64,000 bases of DNA, from positions 31,278 through 95,277 of the forward strand of contig JANORB010000038.1 in NCBI GenBank assembly GCA_031415135.1. The letters run 5' to 3'. The DNA is from LGRD01 sp031415135. GTDB taxonomy: Bacteria; Pseudomonadota; Gammaproteobacteria; Burkholderiales; Burkholderiaceae_C. The first letter of the stretch is position 1. Each line of letters starts with the position of its first letter. Position numbers and translations under genes: made by a program. The notes under the pieces were generated by a model. That model made no database searches, was not told the DNA's origin, and saw only the letters and a list, made by a program, of their open reading frames with translations. Positions 19,097-27,498 of the stretch are shown one piece after another.

Positions 19097-19246
19097 CCGA
19101 GTACGCATGCATTGGCGGTCATGCGCCGCGCCCCCTGCTACATTGGCGGATTCTTTTTCGCGCCCTTGTTTCTGGCTGAAGCTTTGGGCGCCTTGCTTTG
19201 CGTTCCAGCCACCAGGCCGCACCGCACTGGGAGTGGGGGGAGAAAA

Positions 19247-20044
19247 ATGAAGTCCCAAGCACAGAGGGTCTCGTGGGAGCTGATCCAACGATTGGCCGCA
19301 CATGCCGCTGCGAGCCTTCAGTCCTTCCCGGCCTTTGCGGGCATGGCGAGCGTTCAACCGCCTCCTAACGGCGTCAGCGCGATTGCCAGCAAGGGCGGCT
19401 CGGCAGCGCTCGGATCGACTGGCGGCCTGACCCTGATCAAGAATGCCGCCGCCTTCTCGATTCCCTCGTTCGAAACCGAGAATTCGGTGGTCCAGCAGGG
19501 CGGCGCCGTGGCTCACTATGCTCACGTGCGAAGAACAACTTCGAGCGACGCGACGCATGAGTGTTACTACCCTGGCCCGGGTGATCACGTCCGACCCGGG
19601 ATGACACAGCGGATCGACGGTCAGCTGTACACCCACTACTTTCGAATCAGTCATCAGGTCTCGGAACTCATTCGGCGGGGCGAGGAGGAGCATCTCGCGG
19701 ACGCACAACGGGCCTACGAACTCGTGTACGAGCTCATCGCGGACACCATCAATTCAATGGCCACCGAGCGTTTCGGGCCGGCCCACAGCCCTGCGGAGGC
19801 GAATCGACTCGCAGAGGCAGAGCTTGCAAGAAGGCTTCCAAGACAATTGGGAACGGACCCTCGGAACTGGGTCGCGGTGCTCAACCGGTTGCTGCTCCAG
19901 ACCCAGGAGCGCGACCGCAGGAAATGGCATGCGATCACCAACGACCCGCCTCTGACCCTGGGAGACAGGATCATTCATCCGGTCGTCAGGGCGGCAAGCA
20001 CGCGCATTGGGGACGTGCCCTCCAGCCAGGTGGTGGGGTACTGA
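19247..20044 (+). CDS. Protein of unknown function
   Basis: I do not recognise this 265-residue protein. It begins MKSQAQRVSWEL, preceded by GGGGGGAG at ideal spacing, which is why this ATG is preferred over one at 19112. Residues 1-100 are low in structure (Gly/Ala/Ser). A compact middle follows (HECYYPGPGDHVRPGM, then LYTHYFRIS), a long acidic/basic helix (SELIRRGEEEHLADAQRAYE), and a C-terminal segment ending HPV..TRIGDVPSSQVVGY. There is no signal peptide or membrane helix. The EEEH helix plus conserved-looking tail suggests a real folded domain. It stands between an amidotransferase and an M14 peptidase, neither of which explains it. Confidence 0.65.
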   Translation: MKSQAQRVSWELIQRLAAHAAASLQSFPAFAGMASVQPPPNGVSAIASKGGSAALGSTGGLTLIKNAAAFSIPSFETENSVVQQGGAVAHYAHVRRTTSSDATHECYYPGPGDHVRPGMTQRIDGQLYTHYFRISHQVSELIRRGEEEHLADAQRAYELVYELIADTINSMATERFGPAHSPAEANRLAEAELARRLPRQLGTDPRNWVAVLNRLLLQTQERDRRKWHAITNDPPLTLGDRIIHPVVRAASTRIGDVPSSQVVGY

Positions 20045-20171
20045 CTCCCGTGTGGGCGCTGCGAAAAAGTCGATGCGTCTCGATGGTTCCACGCCCGCCC
20101 GGCCAGGCTGCCGGCTTGCCCGATGACACACTCGACACACTCGCCGGCTTGCCCCGGATCAATCCATCCTC

Positions 20172-21893
20172 ATGATCTCACCCCGCACTCCCACGCCCCG
20201 CTTCGACACCTTCTACAAACATGACGCGCTGACCGAACTGCTGTTTGCCTATGCCAAGGCGCACCCGTCGCTGGTGGCGGTGGCGTCGATCGGCAAGAGC
20301 TTCGAGGGGCGCGACATCTGGGTCGCCACTGTCACCCACACCGCCACCGGCGCGCCCGCCGACAAGCCTGCGTTCTGGGCCGACGGCAACATCCACGCCG
20401 CCGAACTGACGGCCAGCACCGCGGTGCTGTACTACCTGCACCAGCTCGTCGCCGGCCACGGCACTGACACCGATGAAGGCCGGCAAATCACGCACCTGCT
20501 CGACACCCGCGTGCTCTACCTGTGCCCGCGCCTGAACCCCGACGGCGCCGAACTGGCGCTGGCCGACAAGCCGCGCCACATCCGCTCCGGCACACGGCGC
20601 TACCCGTTCGACGAAACGCCGGTCGACGGGCTGACGGTGGAAGACGTGGACGGTGACGGCCGCGTGCTGTTCATGCGCATCCCCGACCCGCACGGCGGCC
20701 ACAAGAAGAGCGCTGCCGACCCGCGCCTGATGGTGGCGCGCGAGCCGGGCGAATTCGGCGGCGAGTATTTCCGCGTGATGCCCGAAGGCACGCTGGCCAA
20801 CTTCGACGGCCTGGCCGTGCGCGTGAACCCGGACGCCGAGGGCCTGGACCTGAACCGCAACTTCCCGACTCAATGGCGCCAGGAGTTCGAGCAGGTCGGC
20901 GCCGGCCCGTACCCGGCCAGCGAGCCCGAGGTCCGCGCAATGATCGACTTCATCCTGAAGCTCCCCAACATCGGCGCGGCGATCAGCTTTCACACCCACA
21001 GCGGCGTGATCCTGCGGCCCATGGGCACGCAGAGCGACGACGACATGATCCCCGAGGACCTGTGGTCCTACAAACGCTTCAGCGAGATCGGCGCCAGGCT
21101 CAGCGGTTATCCCGCCATCAGCATCTGGCACGATTTCAGGTACCACCCGAAAGACGTGATCACCGGCACCCAGGACTGGGTCTACGAGCACCTGGGCGCG
21201 CTGTTCTGGGTGGTCGAGATCTGGTCGCCGAACAAGGAAGCCGGCATCACCGACTACAAGTGGATCGACTGGTACCGCGACCACCCGGTGGAAGACGACC
21301 TGAAGCTGTTGAAGTGGAGCGACGAGCACTGCGCCGGCCAGGCCCACCTCGACTGGAAGCCTTATCTGCACCCGCAGCTGGGCGCGGTCGAAATCGGCGG
21401 CTGGGACAAGATGAATTTCTGGCGCAACCCACCGCCCCACCTGCGCGAGCGCGAGGCCGCGCGCTTCCCGGCCTGGATGACGCAGATCGCGCTGTCGTTA
21501 CCGAAGCTGGAATTGCTGCGCACCGAAGTGCGGGCCCTCGGTCCCGACACCTGGCGCGTGCGCATCGTGGTGGCCAACAGCGGCTGGCTGCCGGCTTATG
21601 TGACCAAGCGGGCGCTGGCGCGCAAGATGGTGCGCGGGGTGATGTTCGAGATTCACTTGCCTGAAGGTGATCCGGCGGTGTCGCTGGTCAGCGGCAAGCC
21701 GCGTGTCGAAGGCCCGCAGCTCGAAGGCCATGCACCGAAGAACTCGATGCACGCCTTCTTGCCCAACCGCGAGGTCACCGGCGATCGCGCGGTGAACGAG
21801 TGGGTGGTGCGCGCGCCCAAGGGCACCCGGCTGGCGCTCACCGCCCGCGCCGATCGGGCCGGCATGGTGCGCACCGAGGTCAGCCTGGACTGA
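20172..21893 (+). CDS. M14-family zinc carboxypeptidase-like metallopeptidase
   Basis: The 573-residue peptidase has an M14 catalytic domain: the zinc ligands HxxE in GNIHAAELTAST (H75, E78), a later His in ISFHTHSGV (about 274), and the catalytic glutamate in WVVEIWSPN (about 349). A beta-rich C-terminal extension follows (from about 440). It has no signal peptide, so it is probably cytoplasmic and likely processes peptides or modified amino acids. The start ATG at 20172 lies after a 127-bp gap. The stop is three bases from the stop of the convergent porin gene. Confidence 0.88.
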   Translation: MISPRTPTPRFDTFYKHDALTELLFAYAKAHPSLVAVASIGKSFEGRDIWVATVTHTATGAPADKPAFWADGNIHAAELTASTAVLYYLHQLVAGHGTDTDEGRQITHLLDTRVLYLCPRLNPDGAELALADKPRHIRSGTRRYPFDETPVDGLTVEDVDGDGRVLFMRIPDPHGGHKKSAADPRLMVAREPGEFGGEYFRVMPEGTLANFDGLAVRVNPDAEGLDLNRNFPTQWRQEFEQVGAGPYPASEPEVRAMIDFILKLPNIGAAISFHTHSGVILRPMGTQSDDDMIPEDLWSYKRFSEIGARLSGYPAISIWHDFRYHPKDVITGTQDWVYEHLGALFWVVEIWSPNKEAGITDYKWIDWYRDHPVEDDLKLLKWSDEHCAGQAHLDWKPYLHPQLGAVEIGGWDKMNFWRNPPPHLREREAARFPAWMTQIALSLPKLELLRTEVRALGPDTWRVRIVVANSGWLPAYVTKRALARKMVRGVMFEIHLPEGDPAVSLVSGKPRVEGPQLEGHAPKNSMHAFLPNREVTGDRAVNEWVVRAPKGTRLALTARADRAGMVRTEVSLD

Positions 21894-21896
21894 CCC

Positions 21897-22892
21897 TCAG
21901 AACCGCACCCGCAAGCCGCCCGCCACCGTGTTGCCGGCGTCCAGCCCGGTGGCCTTGTCGTTCATGACCACGGCGTAGACATCCGTGTTCCTGGACAGGT
22001 TGTAGTCGTAGCCCAGCGTCAGCGTCTTGCGCGTGGAGACCGCCGCTGTCTTGGTCTTGGCGTTGCCGTACGAGGCCAGCAGCCGCCCGGCGCCGATGGG
22101 CGCGGACGCGCCGAACTGGTACAGCGTGGTCTTCATGTCGACAGCGGCATCGGTCTTCACGCTGCCGGCCTGCGCGAACAGCTTGGCCACGCCGAGGTCG
22201 AACGAGCCGCCGGCCTGGATCGCGTTTTGTTTGGCGAAGCCCGCCGGCACCGGGAACACGCCGTTCTTGACCTGCTGCCACGCCACCGTGGCCGCGAACG
22301 GGCCGCCGAAATACAGCGCGTTGGCGCTGATGTTGCGGCCGACGCCGCTGCCTTCGGTCAGGTTGCCCAACAGGTTCAGCGTCACGCCGCCCAGGCTGGG
22401 GCTGGTGTAGGCCAGCGAGTTGTTCCAGCCCGTGTCGCCCGAGATCGCGCCCAGGAAGTAGTGGCGGATGCTGGGTGAAAAGCCGAACGAATCGCCGAAC
22501 GGGTTGAAGACCAGCGTCGACACGAACAGCGGCGTGGTGTTGCGGCCCAGCTTGCTCTGACCGAACGCACCCTGCAGGCCGACGTGCGCGTTGCGGGCCC
22601 AGAAGGCGTCGCCGTTGAAGCGGCCGGCGCCGCCCGCATCGAGGCGCAGGAAGTGTTCGATCGTGAAGTTGGCCTTGACCCCGCCGCCCAGGTCTTCGCT
22701 GCCCTTGAAGCCCAGAAAGCTGGTGGTCATGTTGCCGCTGTCGGCGCGCCAGACCTTGGTGGCGCCGGCGTTCTGGAACTGGCCGGCCGACATGTCCATC
22801 AGGCCGTAGGCCGAGACCGCGGACTGCGCGTGGGCGCCGGCGGCCAGGCCGAGGCCCAGCGTGGCGGCGGCAACTGAAAAAGGGAGGTTCAT
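21897..22892 (-). CDS. Gram-negative porin (GNBP/OmpC-like, Burkholderiales type)
   Basis: This general outer-membrane diffusion porin has 331 residues. It has a signal peptide cleaved at AHAQ (about residue 21), then SAVSAYGLMDMSAG and alternating amphipathic strands with the GFKGSEDLGGG turn typical of beta-proteobacterial porins. It ends in the terminal phenylalanine (GGLRVRF) needed for BAM recognition. I chose the ATG at 22892, which has GGAG nine bases upstream; the open frame extends 30 codons further but that stretch is not leader-like. It lies downstream of pyrF on the same strand across a 112-bp gap. Confidence 0.9.
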   Translation of the reverse strand: MNLPFSVAAATLGLGLAAGAHAQSAVSAYGLMDMSAGQFQNAGATKVWRADSGNMTTSFLGFKGSEDLGGGVKANFTIEHFLRLDAGGAGRFNGDAFWARNAHVGLQGAFGQSKLGRNTTPLFVSTLVFNPFGDSFGFSPSIRHYFLGAISGDTGWNNSLAYTSPSLGGVTLNLLGNLTEGSGVGRNISANALYFGGPFAATVAWQQVKNGVFPVPAGFAKQNAIQAGGSFDLGVAKLFAQAGSVKTDAAVDMKTTLYQFGASAPIGAGRLLASYGNAKTKTAAVSTRKTLTLGYDYNLSRNTDVYAVVMNDKATGLDAGNTVAGGLRVRF

Positions 22893-23004
22893 GAAAAGTG
22901 CGCTCCTGCAGGGGTGGGGTTGGGGTGATCGGGCCGGGTCGTGTCGGTCGTGGTCGGGCGCCGGCCCCGTGGGCTGCCGCAAGTTCCGGGCCGAGGCGGT
23001 GGCA

Positions 23005-23841
23005 TCAACCGGCGGCGCGGGCCTGGTTCAAGGCCTCGCGTGCGGACAGGGCCGCGCGCCGCGCCGCGGCGGCGAAGTCGGCGTCCGCGCCGGCATACAG
23101 GATGGCGCGCGACGAGTTGACGATGATCGGCCCGGTGGTCACGCCGTCCTGCGCGCGCCAGCCGGCCTTCACGGTGGCCGCAGCGTCGCCGCCTTGAGCG
23201 CCGATGCCGGGGATCAGCAGCGGCAAGCTTGGCGCGATCTCGCGCACGCGCTCGATTTCTTTCGGGTAGGTGGCACCTACCACCAGAGCGATCTGCCCGG
23301 TCCGGTTCCACTCGCCCTGCGCCAAGCGGGCAATGTGTTCGTACAGCAAGTCGCCGCTCGCCAGCCGCTGGGCCTGCAACTCCGAGCCGCCGGGGTTGGA
23401 GGTGCGGCACAGCAGGATCAGGCCCTTGCCTTCGTAGCGCATGTAGGGTTCTATCGAATCCAGGCCTTGAAACGGCGACAGCGTCACCGCATCGGCGCGG
23501 TAGCGCTCGAACGCCTCGCGCGCGTACTGCTCGGCCGAGGAGCCGATGTCGCCACGCTTGGCGTCCAGGATCACCGGCACGCCGGGCGCCACGCGGTGGA
23601 TAAACGCGATCAGCCGCTCCAGTTCGTCTTCGGCGCGGTTCGCGGCGAAGTAGGCGATTTGCGGTTTGAACGCGATCACCAGCTCCTTGGTCGCGTCGAC
23701 GATGGCGCTGCAAAAGTCGAAGATGCGCGTGGTGTCGCCTTGCCATGTGGCGGGGAATTTCGCGGGCTCGGGGTCCAGGCCCACGCACAGCAGCGAACGA
23801 TTGCGCCGCTCGGCGGCGGCGATCATCTCGGTGAAGGTCAT
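23005..23841 (-). CDS. pyrF: Orotidine 5'-phosphate decarboxylase, type 2
   Basis: The last step of de novo UMP synthesis. The 278-residue protein carries the catalytic motif ILDAKRGDIGSSAEQYA (the Lys/Asp network), LLCVGLDPEP at the N-terminus, and a C-terminal phosphate-binding region. This length and motif layout match the longer type 2 (mycobacterial/Burkholderia) subfamily rather than E. coli PyrF. Its ATG overlaps the purB stop as ATGA, so pyrimidine and purine steps are translationally coupled here. Confidence 0.95.
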   Translation of the reverse strand: MTFTEMIAAAERRNRSLLCVGLDPEPAKFPATWQGDTTRIFDFCSAIVDATKELVIAFKPQIAYFAANRAEDELERLIAFIHRVAPGVPVILDAKRGDIGSSAEQYAREAFERYRADAVTLSPFQGLDSIEPYMRYEGKGLILLCRTSNPGGSELQAQRLASGDLLYEHIARLAQGEWNRTGQIALVVGATYPKEIERVREIAPSLPLLIPGIGAQGGDAAATVKAGWRAQDGVTTGPIIVNSSRAILYAGADADFAAAARRAALSAREALNQARAAG

Positions 23842-25220
23842 TGGCCGGCTCCGCCAATCCGACGCGCCAGCTCGGCCGCCTTGCCGGTGTAGCTCGAAGG
23901 CGTCAGCGCCAGCAGCCGGTCGCGTTCGGCTGGCGGGATTTCCAGCGTGGTGATGAAGGCCTGGATCGCTTCGCGCGTGATCGTCTTGCCGCGTGTCAAC
24001 TCTTTCAATCGCTCATACGGGTTGGCGAGTTTGTAGCGCCGCATCACGGTCTGGATCGGCTCGGCCAGCACTTCCCAGGCGTTGTCGAGGTCGGCGGCCA
24101 GCGCGTCGGGGTTGACTTCGAGCTTGTCGAGCCCGCGCAGCAACGAGTCATACCCCAGCAGCGCATAGCCCAGCGCCACGCCCATGTTGCGCAGCACGGT
24201 GCTGTCGGTCAGGTCGCGCTGGAAGCGGCTGATCGGCAGCTTCTGGCTCAGGTGCGTGAGCAGCGCGTTGGCCAGGCCGAAGTTGCCCTCGGCGTTTTCG
24301 AAGTCGATCGGGTTGACCTTGTGCGGCATCGTGCTGGAGCCGATCTCGCCTTCCTTGAGCCGCTGCTTGAAGTAACCCAGGCTCACATAGCCCCACACGT
24401 CGCGCGACCAGTCGAGCAGGATGGTGTTGCAGCGCGTGACGGCGTCGAACAGCTCGGCCATGCAGTCGTGCGGCTCGATCTGGATCGTGTACGGGTTGAA
24501 GCTCAGCCCGAGCCGCTGCTCGACCACCTGGCGTGCGAACGCCTCCCAGTCGAAGGCCGGGTAGGCCGCCAGGTGGGCGTTGTAGTTGCCGACCGCGCCG
24601 TTCATCTTGGCCAGCAGCTTGACGCTGGCGATTCGTTCGCGCGCGTGCAGCAGCCGCGCCACCACGTTGGCGACTTCCTTGCCCAAGGTCGTCGGGCTGG
24701 CGGTCTGGCCGTGTGTGCGGCTGAGCATCGGCAGGTCGGCCAGGCGGTGCGCCATGGCGGTCATGCGCGCGATGATGCGGTCCAGCGCCGGCAACAGCAC
24801 GTCCTGGCGCGCGGCCTGCAGCATCAGGCCGTGGCTGGTGTTGTTGATGTCCTCGCTGGTGCAGGCGAAGTGCACGAACTCGCCTGCGGCTTGCAGCTCG
24901 GGGTGGCCGGCGAAACGCGTTTTGAGCCAGTACTCCACCGCCTTGACATCGTGGTTGGTGGTGCGCTCGATGTCCTTGATGGCCTGCGCGTGGCTTTCCG
25001 AGAATTCGCCCACCAGCGCGCGCAGCATGGCGCGCGCGCCCGCGCCCAACGGCTTGAATTCAGCGAAGCCGGCGTCCGACAACGCGATGAACCATTCCAC
25101 CTCGACCTGCACCCGGCGGTGCATCAAGCCGTACTCGGACAACAGCGGGCGCAGCGCCGCGACCTTGGCGGCATAACGGCCGTCCAGCGGCGACAGGGCG
25201 GAAAGCGGGGAGAGGTTCAT
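23838..25220 (-). CDS. purB: Adenylosuccinate lyase
   Basis: This enzyme cleaves SAICAR and adenylosuccinate in purine synthesis. The 460-residue product shows the fumarase/aspartase superfamily signature GSSTMPHKVNPIDFENAEG and the conserved TSEDINNTSHGLM and SRTHGQTASPTTLG segments, as in E. coli PurB. The start at 25220 (MNLSPLSALSPLDGRY) is the canonical N-terminus; the same frame is open far upstream, through the region of the TetR gene, but that is coincidental. It forms a four-base overlap with pyrF. Confidence 0.96.
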   Translation of the reverse strand: MNLSPLSALSPLDGRYAAKVAALRPLLSEYGLMHRRVQVEVEWFIALSDAGFAEFKPLGAGARAMLRALVGEFSESHAQAIKDIERTTNHDVKAVEYWLKTRFAGHPELQAAGEFVHFACTSEDINNTSHGLMLQAARQDVLLPALDRIIARMTAMAHRLADLPMLSRTHGQTASPTTLGKEVANVVARLLHARERIASVKLLAKMNGAVGNYNAHLAAYPAFDWEAFARQVVEQRLGLSFNPYTIQIEPHDCMAELFDAVTRCNTILLDWSRDVWGYVSLGYFKQRLKEGEIGSSTMPHKVNPIDFENAEGNFGLANALLTHLSQKLPISRFQRDLTDSTVLRNMGVALGYALLGYDSLLRGLDKLEVNPDALAADLDNAWEVLAEPIQTVMRRYKLANPYERLKELTRGKTITREAIQAFITTLEIPPAERDRLLALTPSSYTGKAAELARRIGGAGQ

Positions 25221-25270
25221 GCGGCGACGCAGCGCACACGCTGCGCGAGAGGCGGGAGGGTGCGCGAATT

Positions 25271-25936
25271 TTAGGGCTTGCGCCGCACCGGCTTTTCCAG
25301 CGCTGCCGGTGGCGCCACCAGCACCGCGCGCAGCACCATCTCGACCAGCTGCGCCTCGGCCACGGCCAGGTCTTTGCGGGTGAGCTTGGCCTTGCCCAGC
25401 ACCAGGCAAATCTGTTTGCCGAAGTCGGCATAGGCCTGGGTGGCCGACCACAGCACCACCATCAGGTGGCGCGCGTCGATCGGCCGGCACAGGCCCTTGG
25501 CGGCCCAGCGCCCGAACACATTCACATCGGCTTGCAGGGCCGGGATGACGCGGCGCTGGATTTCGTCGGCAAAGTGCGGCGCCCCGGCAATCACCTCGTT
25601 GGCGTAGACGCGCGAATCGTCCGGGTGCTCGAACGAAAAGCGCAGCTTGCCGGCGATGTACTCGCGCAGCGCGGCCTCGGGGTCGTCTTCGCGCTGGCTC
25701 AGCGCGTCCATGTACGACAGCCACACGTCCAGCACATCGCCCAGCACCTCCCGGTACAACACTTGCTTCTTGGGAAAGTAGTACAGCAGGTTCTGCTTGG
25801 AGATGCCGGCCTGCGCGGCGATGCGGTCGATCGAGACGCCGCCGTAGCCGTGCTGGGCGAACAGCGGCTTGGCGCTTTGCAGGATGTGCTGCGCCAGGTC
25901 GGGGCGCTGTTTGGCCGGCACTTTCAATCGATTCAC
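25271..25936 (-). CDS. RutR-like TetR-family regulator of pyrimidine catabolism
   Basis: The 221-residue regulator has an N-terminal TetR helix-turn-helix (HYG-type GGVSIDRIAAQAGISKQNLLYYF). Its C-terminal domain resembles RutR: ANEVIAGAPHFADEI, LVVLW-like MVVLWSATQAYADF, and a GKAKLT segment. E. coli RutR senses uracil and thymine. Here the gene is divergent from preT, the first gene of a reductive pyrimidine-degradation operon, and a RutR-type operator lies between them. The first in-frame start is a GTG at 25936 with GAGGA directly touching it. The TTG at 25927 would have nine-base spacing and may be the true start. Confidence 0.85.
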   Translation of the reverse strand: MNRLKVPAKQRPDLAQHILQSAKPLFAQHGYGGVSIDRIAAQAGISKQNLLYYFPKKQVLYREVLGDVLDVWLSYMDALSQREDDPEAALREYIAGKLRFSFEHPDDSRVYANEVIAGAPHFADEIQRRVIPALQADVNVFGRWAAKGLCRPIDARHLMVVLWSATQAYADFGKQICLVLGKAKLTRKDLAVAEAQLVEMVLRAVLVAPPAALEKPVRRKP

Positions 25937-26025
25937 TCCTCGGGGGTGGATGCGGCGCCCCGCCGCGGTGCATCAGTGCAAACCAGAAGGCGGCGGGCTT
26001 GAAGCGAACCCAAGATTGCGCGAAA

Positions 26026-26041
26026 CTGACCAGATGGTAAA
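26026..26041. promoter_or_regulatory. RutR-type operator
   Basis: CTGACCAGATGGTAAA matches the E. coli RutR operator consensus TTGACCA-NN-TGGTCAA at 12 of the 14 specified bases, including both TGACCA/TGGT cores. It lies 55 bp upstream of the preT start and about 90 bp from the start of the divergent RutR-like gene, where it could control both. The functional assignment is inference from the consensus and the gene context. Confidence 0.75.
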
Positions 26042-26042
26042 A

Positions 26043-26059
26043 GAAAGTTTTCAACTTTC
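26043..26059. repeat. Perfect inverted repeat in the preT control region
   Basis: GAAAGTT-TTC-AACTTTC is a perfect seven-base dyad with a three-base spacer. It begins two bases after the RutR-type operator and ends 36 bases before the preT start. It may be a second operator or part of an extended protein-binding region; it is too AT-rich to be a terminator. Confidence 0.5.
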
Positions 26060-26095
26060 AACAGAATCAAGCCTGAGCTTCGGGAGTTGCCGCCG

Positions 26096-27442
26096 ATGAG
26101 TTCCACCCCGTCCCTGCCCGACGTCGCCTGCGGCCGCCTGACGCTGGCCCAGTACGCCACCCACTTTGCCGACGCCCACCCGCCGCTCACCCCCGTGCAG
26201 GCGCGGCTGGAGGCCGACCGCTGCTACTACTGCTTCGACGCGCCCTGCACCACCGCCTGCCCCACCGGCATCGACATTCCCAGCTTCATTGCCCGCATCG
26301 CGCAAGACAACCTGCGCGGTGCGGCGCACGCCATCCTGGAAGCCAACATCCTGGGCGGCATGTGCGCGCGCGTCTGCCCCACCGAGGTGTTGTGCGAACA
26401 GGCCTGCGTGCGCCACACCAACGAGGGCAAGCCGGTCGAGATCGGCCTGTTGCAGCGGCATGCGACCGACGCGTACTTCGCCAAACCCGGCAAGCCGCTG
26501 TTCACCCGCGCCGCGCCCACCGGGCACACGGTGGCGGTGGTCGGCGGCGGGCCGGCCGGCCTGGCGTGCGCGCACCGGCTGGCGATGCGGGGCCACGCGG
26601 TGCGGCTGTTCGACGCCAAGCCCAAGCTCGGCGGCCTGAACGAATACGGCATCGCCAGCTACAAGACCACCGGCGGTTTTGCGCAGAAAGAGGTCGCCTG
26701 GCTGCTATCGATCGGCGGCATCGAGGTGCGGTGCAGCCAGCGGCTCGGCTGCGACATCCACCTCGACGCGCTGGTGCGCGACTTCGATGCGGTGTTTCTC
26801 GGCCTGGGGCTGGCCGGCGTCAATGCCATCGGCATCGCCGAGCCGGCCGGCGCGCCGGTGCGCGCGGCGGTGGAGTTCATCGCCGAGTTGCGCCAGGCCC
26901 CACCGGCCGAGGTGGCGGTGGGCCGCAAGGTGGTGGTCATCGGCGGCGGCATGACGGCGGTGGATGCGGCGGTGCAAAGCCGCCTGCTCGGCGCCGAAGA
27001 CGTGACCATCGTCTACCGGCGCGGGCCCGACGGCATGTCGGCCTCCGGCTACGAACAGGACTGGGCGCAGACCAACGGTGTGCGCATCAAGCACTGGGGC
27101 GCCCCCAAAGAACAGATCCAGGAAGGCGGCAGGCCGCGGGCACTGCGATTTGCGCGAACACGACTCGACGATGGACGGCTGGTCGAGACCGATGAGCACT
27201 TCACGATCGAGGCCGATGTGGTGCTCCAGGCGATCGGCCAGACCTTCGTGGCCGAGCCGGTGGCCTCGATGAGCCTGGCACTGAATGCCGGCCGGCTGGT
27301 CACCGACGCCGACGGCCAGACCTCGCACCCCAAGGTGTGGGCCGGCGGCGACTGCCGCCACGGCGGGCGCGACCTGACGGTAGAGGCGGTCGAACACGGC
27401 AAGCGCTCGGCGATGGCCATCGACCGCCATCTGAGCGCCTGA
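26096..27442 (+). CDS. preT: NAD-dependent dihydropyrimidine dehydrogenase, subunit PreT
   Basis: PreT is the electron-input subunit of the PreTA enzyme, which reduces uracil and thymine with NADH. The 448-residue product has an N-terminal GltD-like iron-sulfur region with cysteines in CYYCFDAPCTTACPTGID and CARVCPTEVLCEQAC. An FAD-binding GGGPAGLACAHRL (about 145) and an NAD-binding IGGGMTAVDAA follow. I chose the ATG at 26096 (GGGAG nine bases upstream); a TTG at 26087 is also open. It is followed by a 48-bp tandem repeat and then preA, the same order as in E. coli. Confidence 0.93.
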   Translation: MSSTPSLPDVACGRLTLAQYATHFADAHPPLTPVQARLEADRCYYCFDAPCTTACPTGIDIPSFIARIAQDNLRGAAHAILEANILGGMCARVCPTEVLCEQACVRHTNEGKPVEIGLLQRHATDAYFAKPGKPLFTRAAPTGHTVAVVGGGPAGLACAHRLAMRGHAVRLFDAKPKLGGLNEYGIASYKTTGGFAQKEVAWLLSIGGIEVRCSQRLGCDIHLDALVRDFDAVFLGLGLAGVNAIGIAEPAGAPVRAAVEFIAELRQAPPAEVAVGRKVVVIGGGMTAVDAAVQSRLLGAEDVTIVYRRGPDGMSASGYEQDWAQTNGVRIKHWGAPKEQIQEGGRPRALRFARTRLDDGRLVETDEHFTIEADVVLQAIGQTFVAEPVASMSLALNAGRLVTDADGQTSHPKVWAGGDCRHGGRDLTVEAVEHGKRSAMAIDRHLSA

Positions 27443-27482
27443 ATGCCCGCCTGAATGCGCCACTGAATGCGCGCCTGAACCG
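27435..27482. repeat. Four 12-bp tandem repeats at the preT-preA junction
   Basis: Units GCGCCTGAATGC, CCGCCTGAATGC, GCCACTGAATGC and GCGCCTGAACCG run without a gap. The first overlaps the preT stop. The first three contain TGAATG, so each offers a stop and a possible start. The array fills most of the space between the two subunit genes and could change in copy number by slippage. Confidence 0.75.
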
Positions 27483-27498
27483 AACCGGAGCCCGACAC

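Noticed and set aside
16568..19708. A 1046-codon open frame on the minus strand
   Set aside because: It is antisense to the MFS, flavoprotein and amidotransferase genes, rich in Arg, His, Gln and Ala, and without any domain. It is a by-product of high GC at third positions.
25221..26054. Upstream extension of the purB frame
   Set aside because: It overlaps the TetR gene in another frame, and purB has a canonical N-terminus at 25220.
27435..27482. Tandem repeats as a CRISPR array
   Set aside because: Units are 12 bp with no spacers and no cas genes are present.
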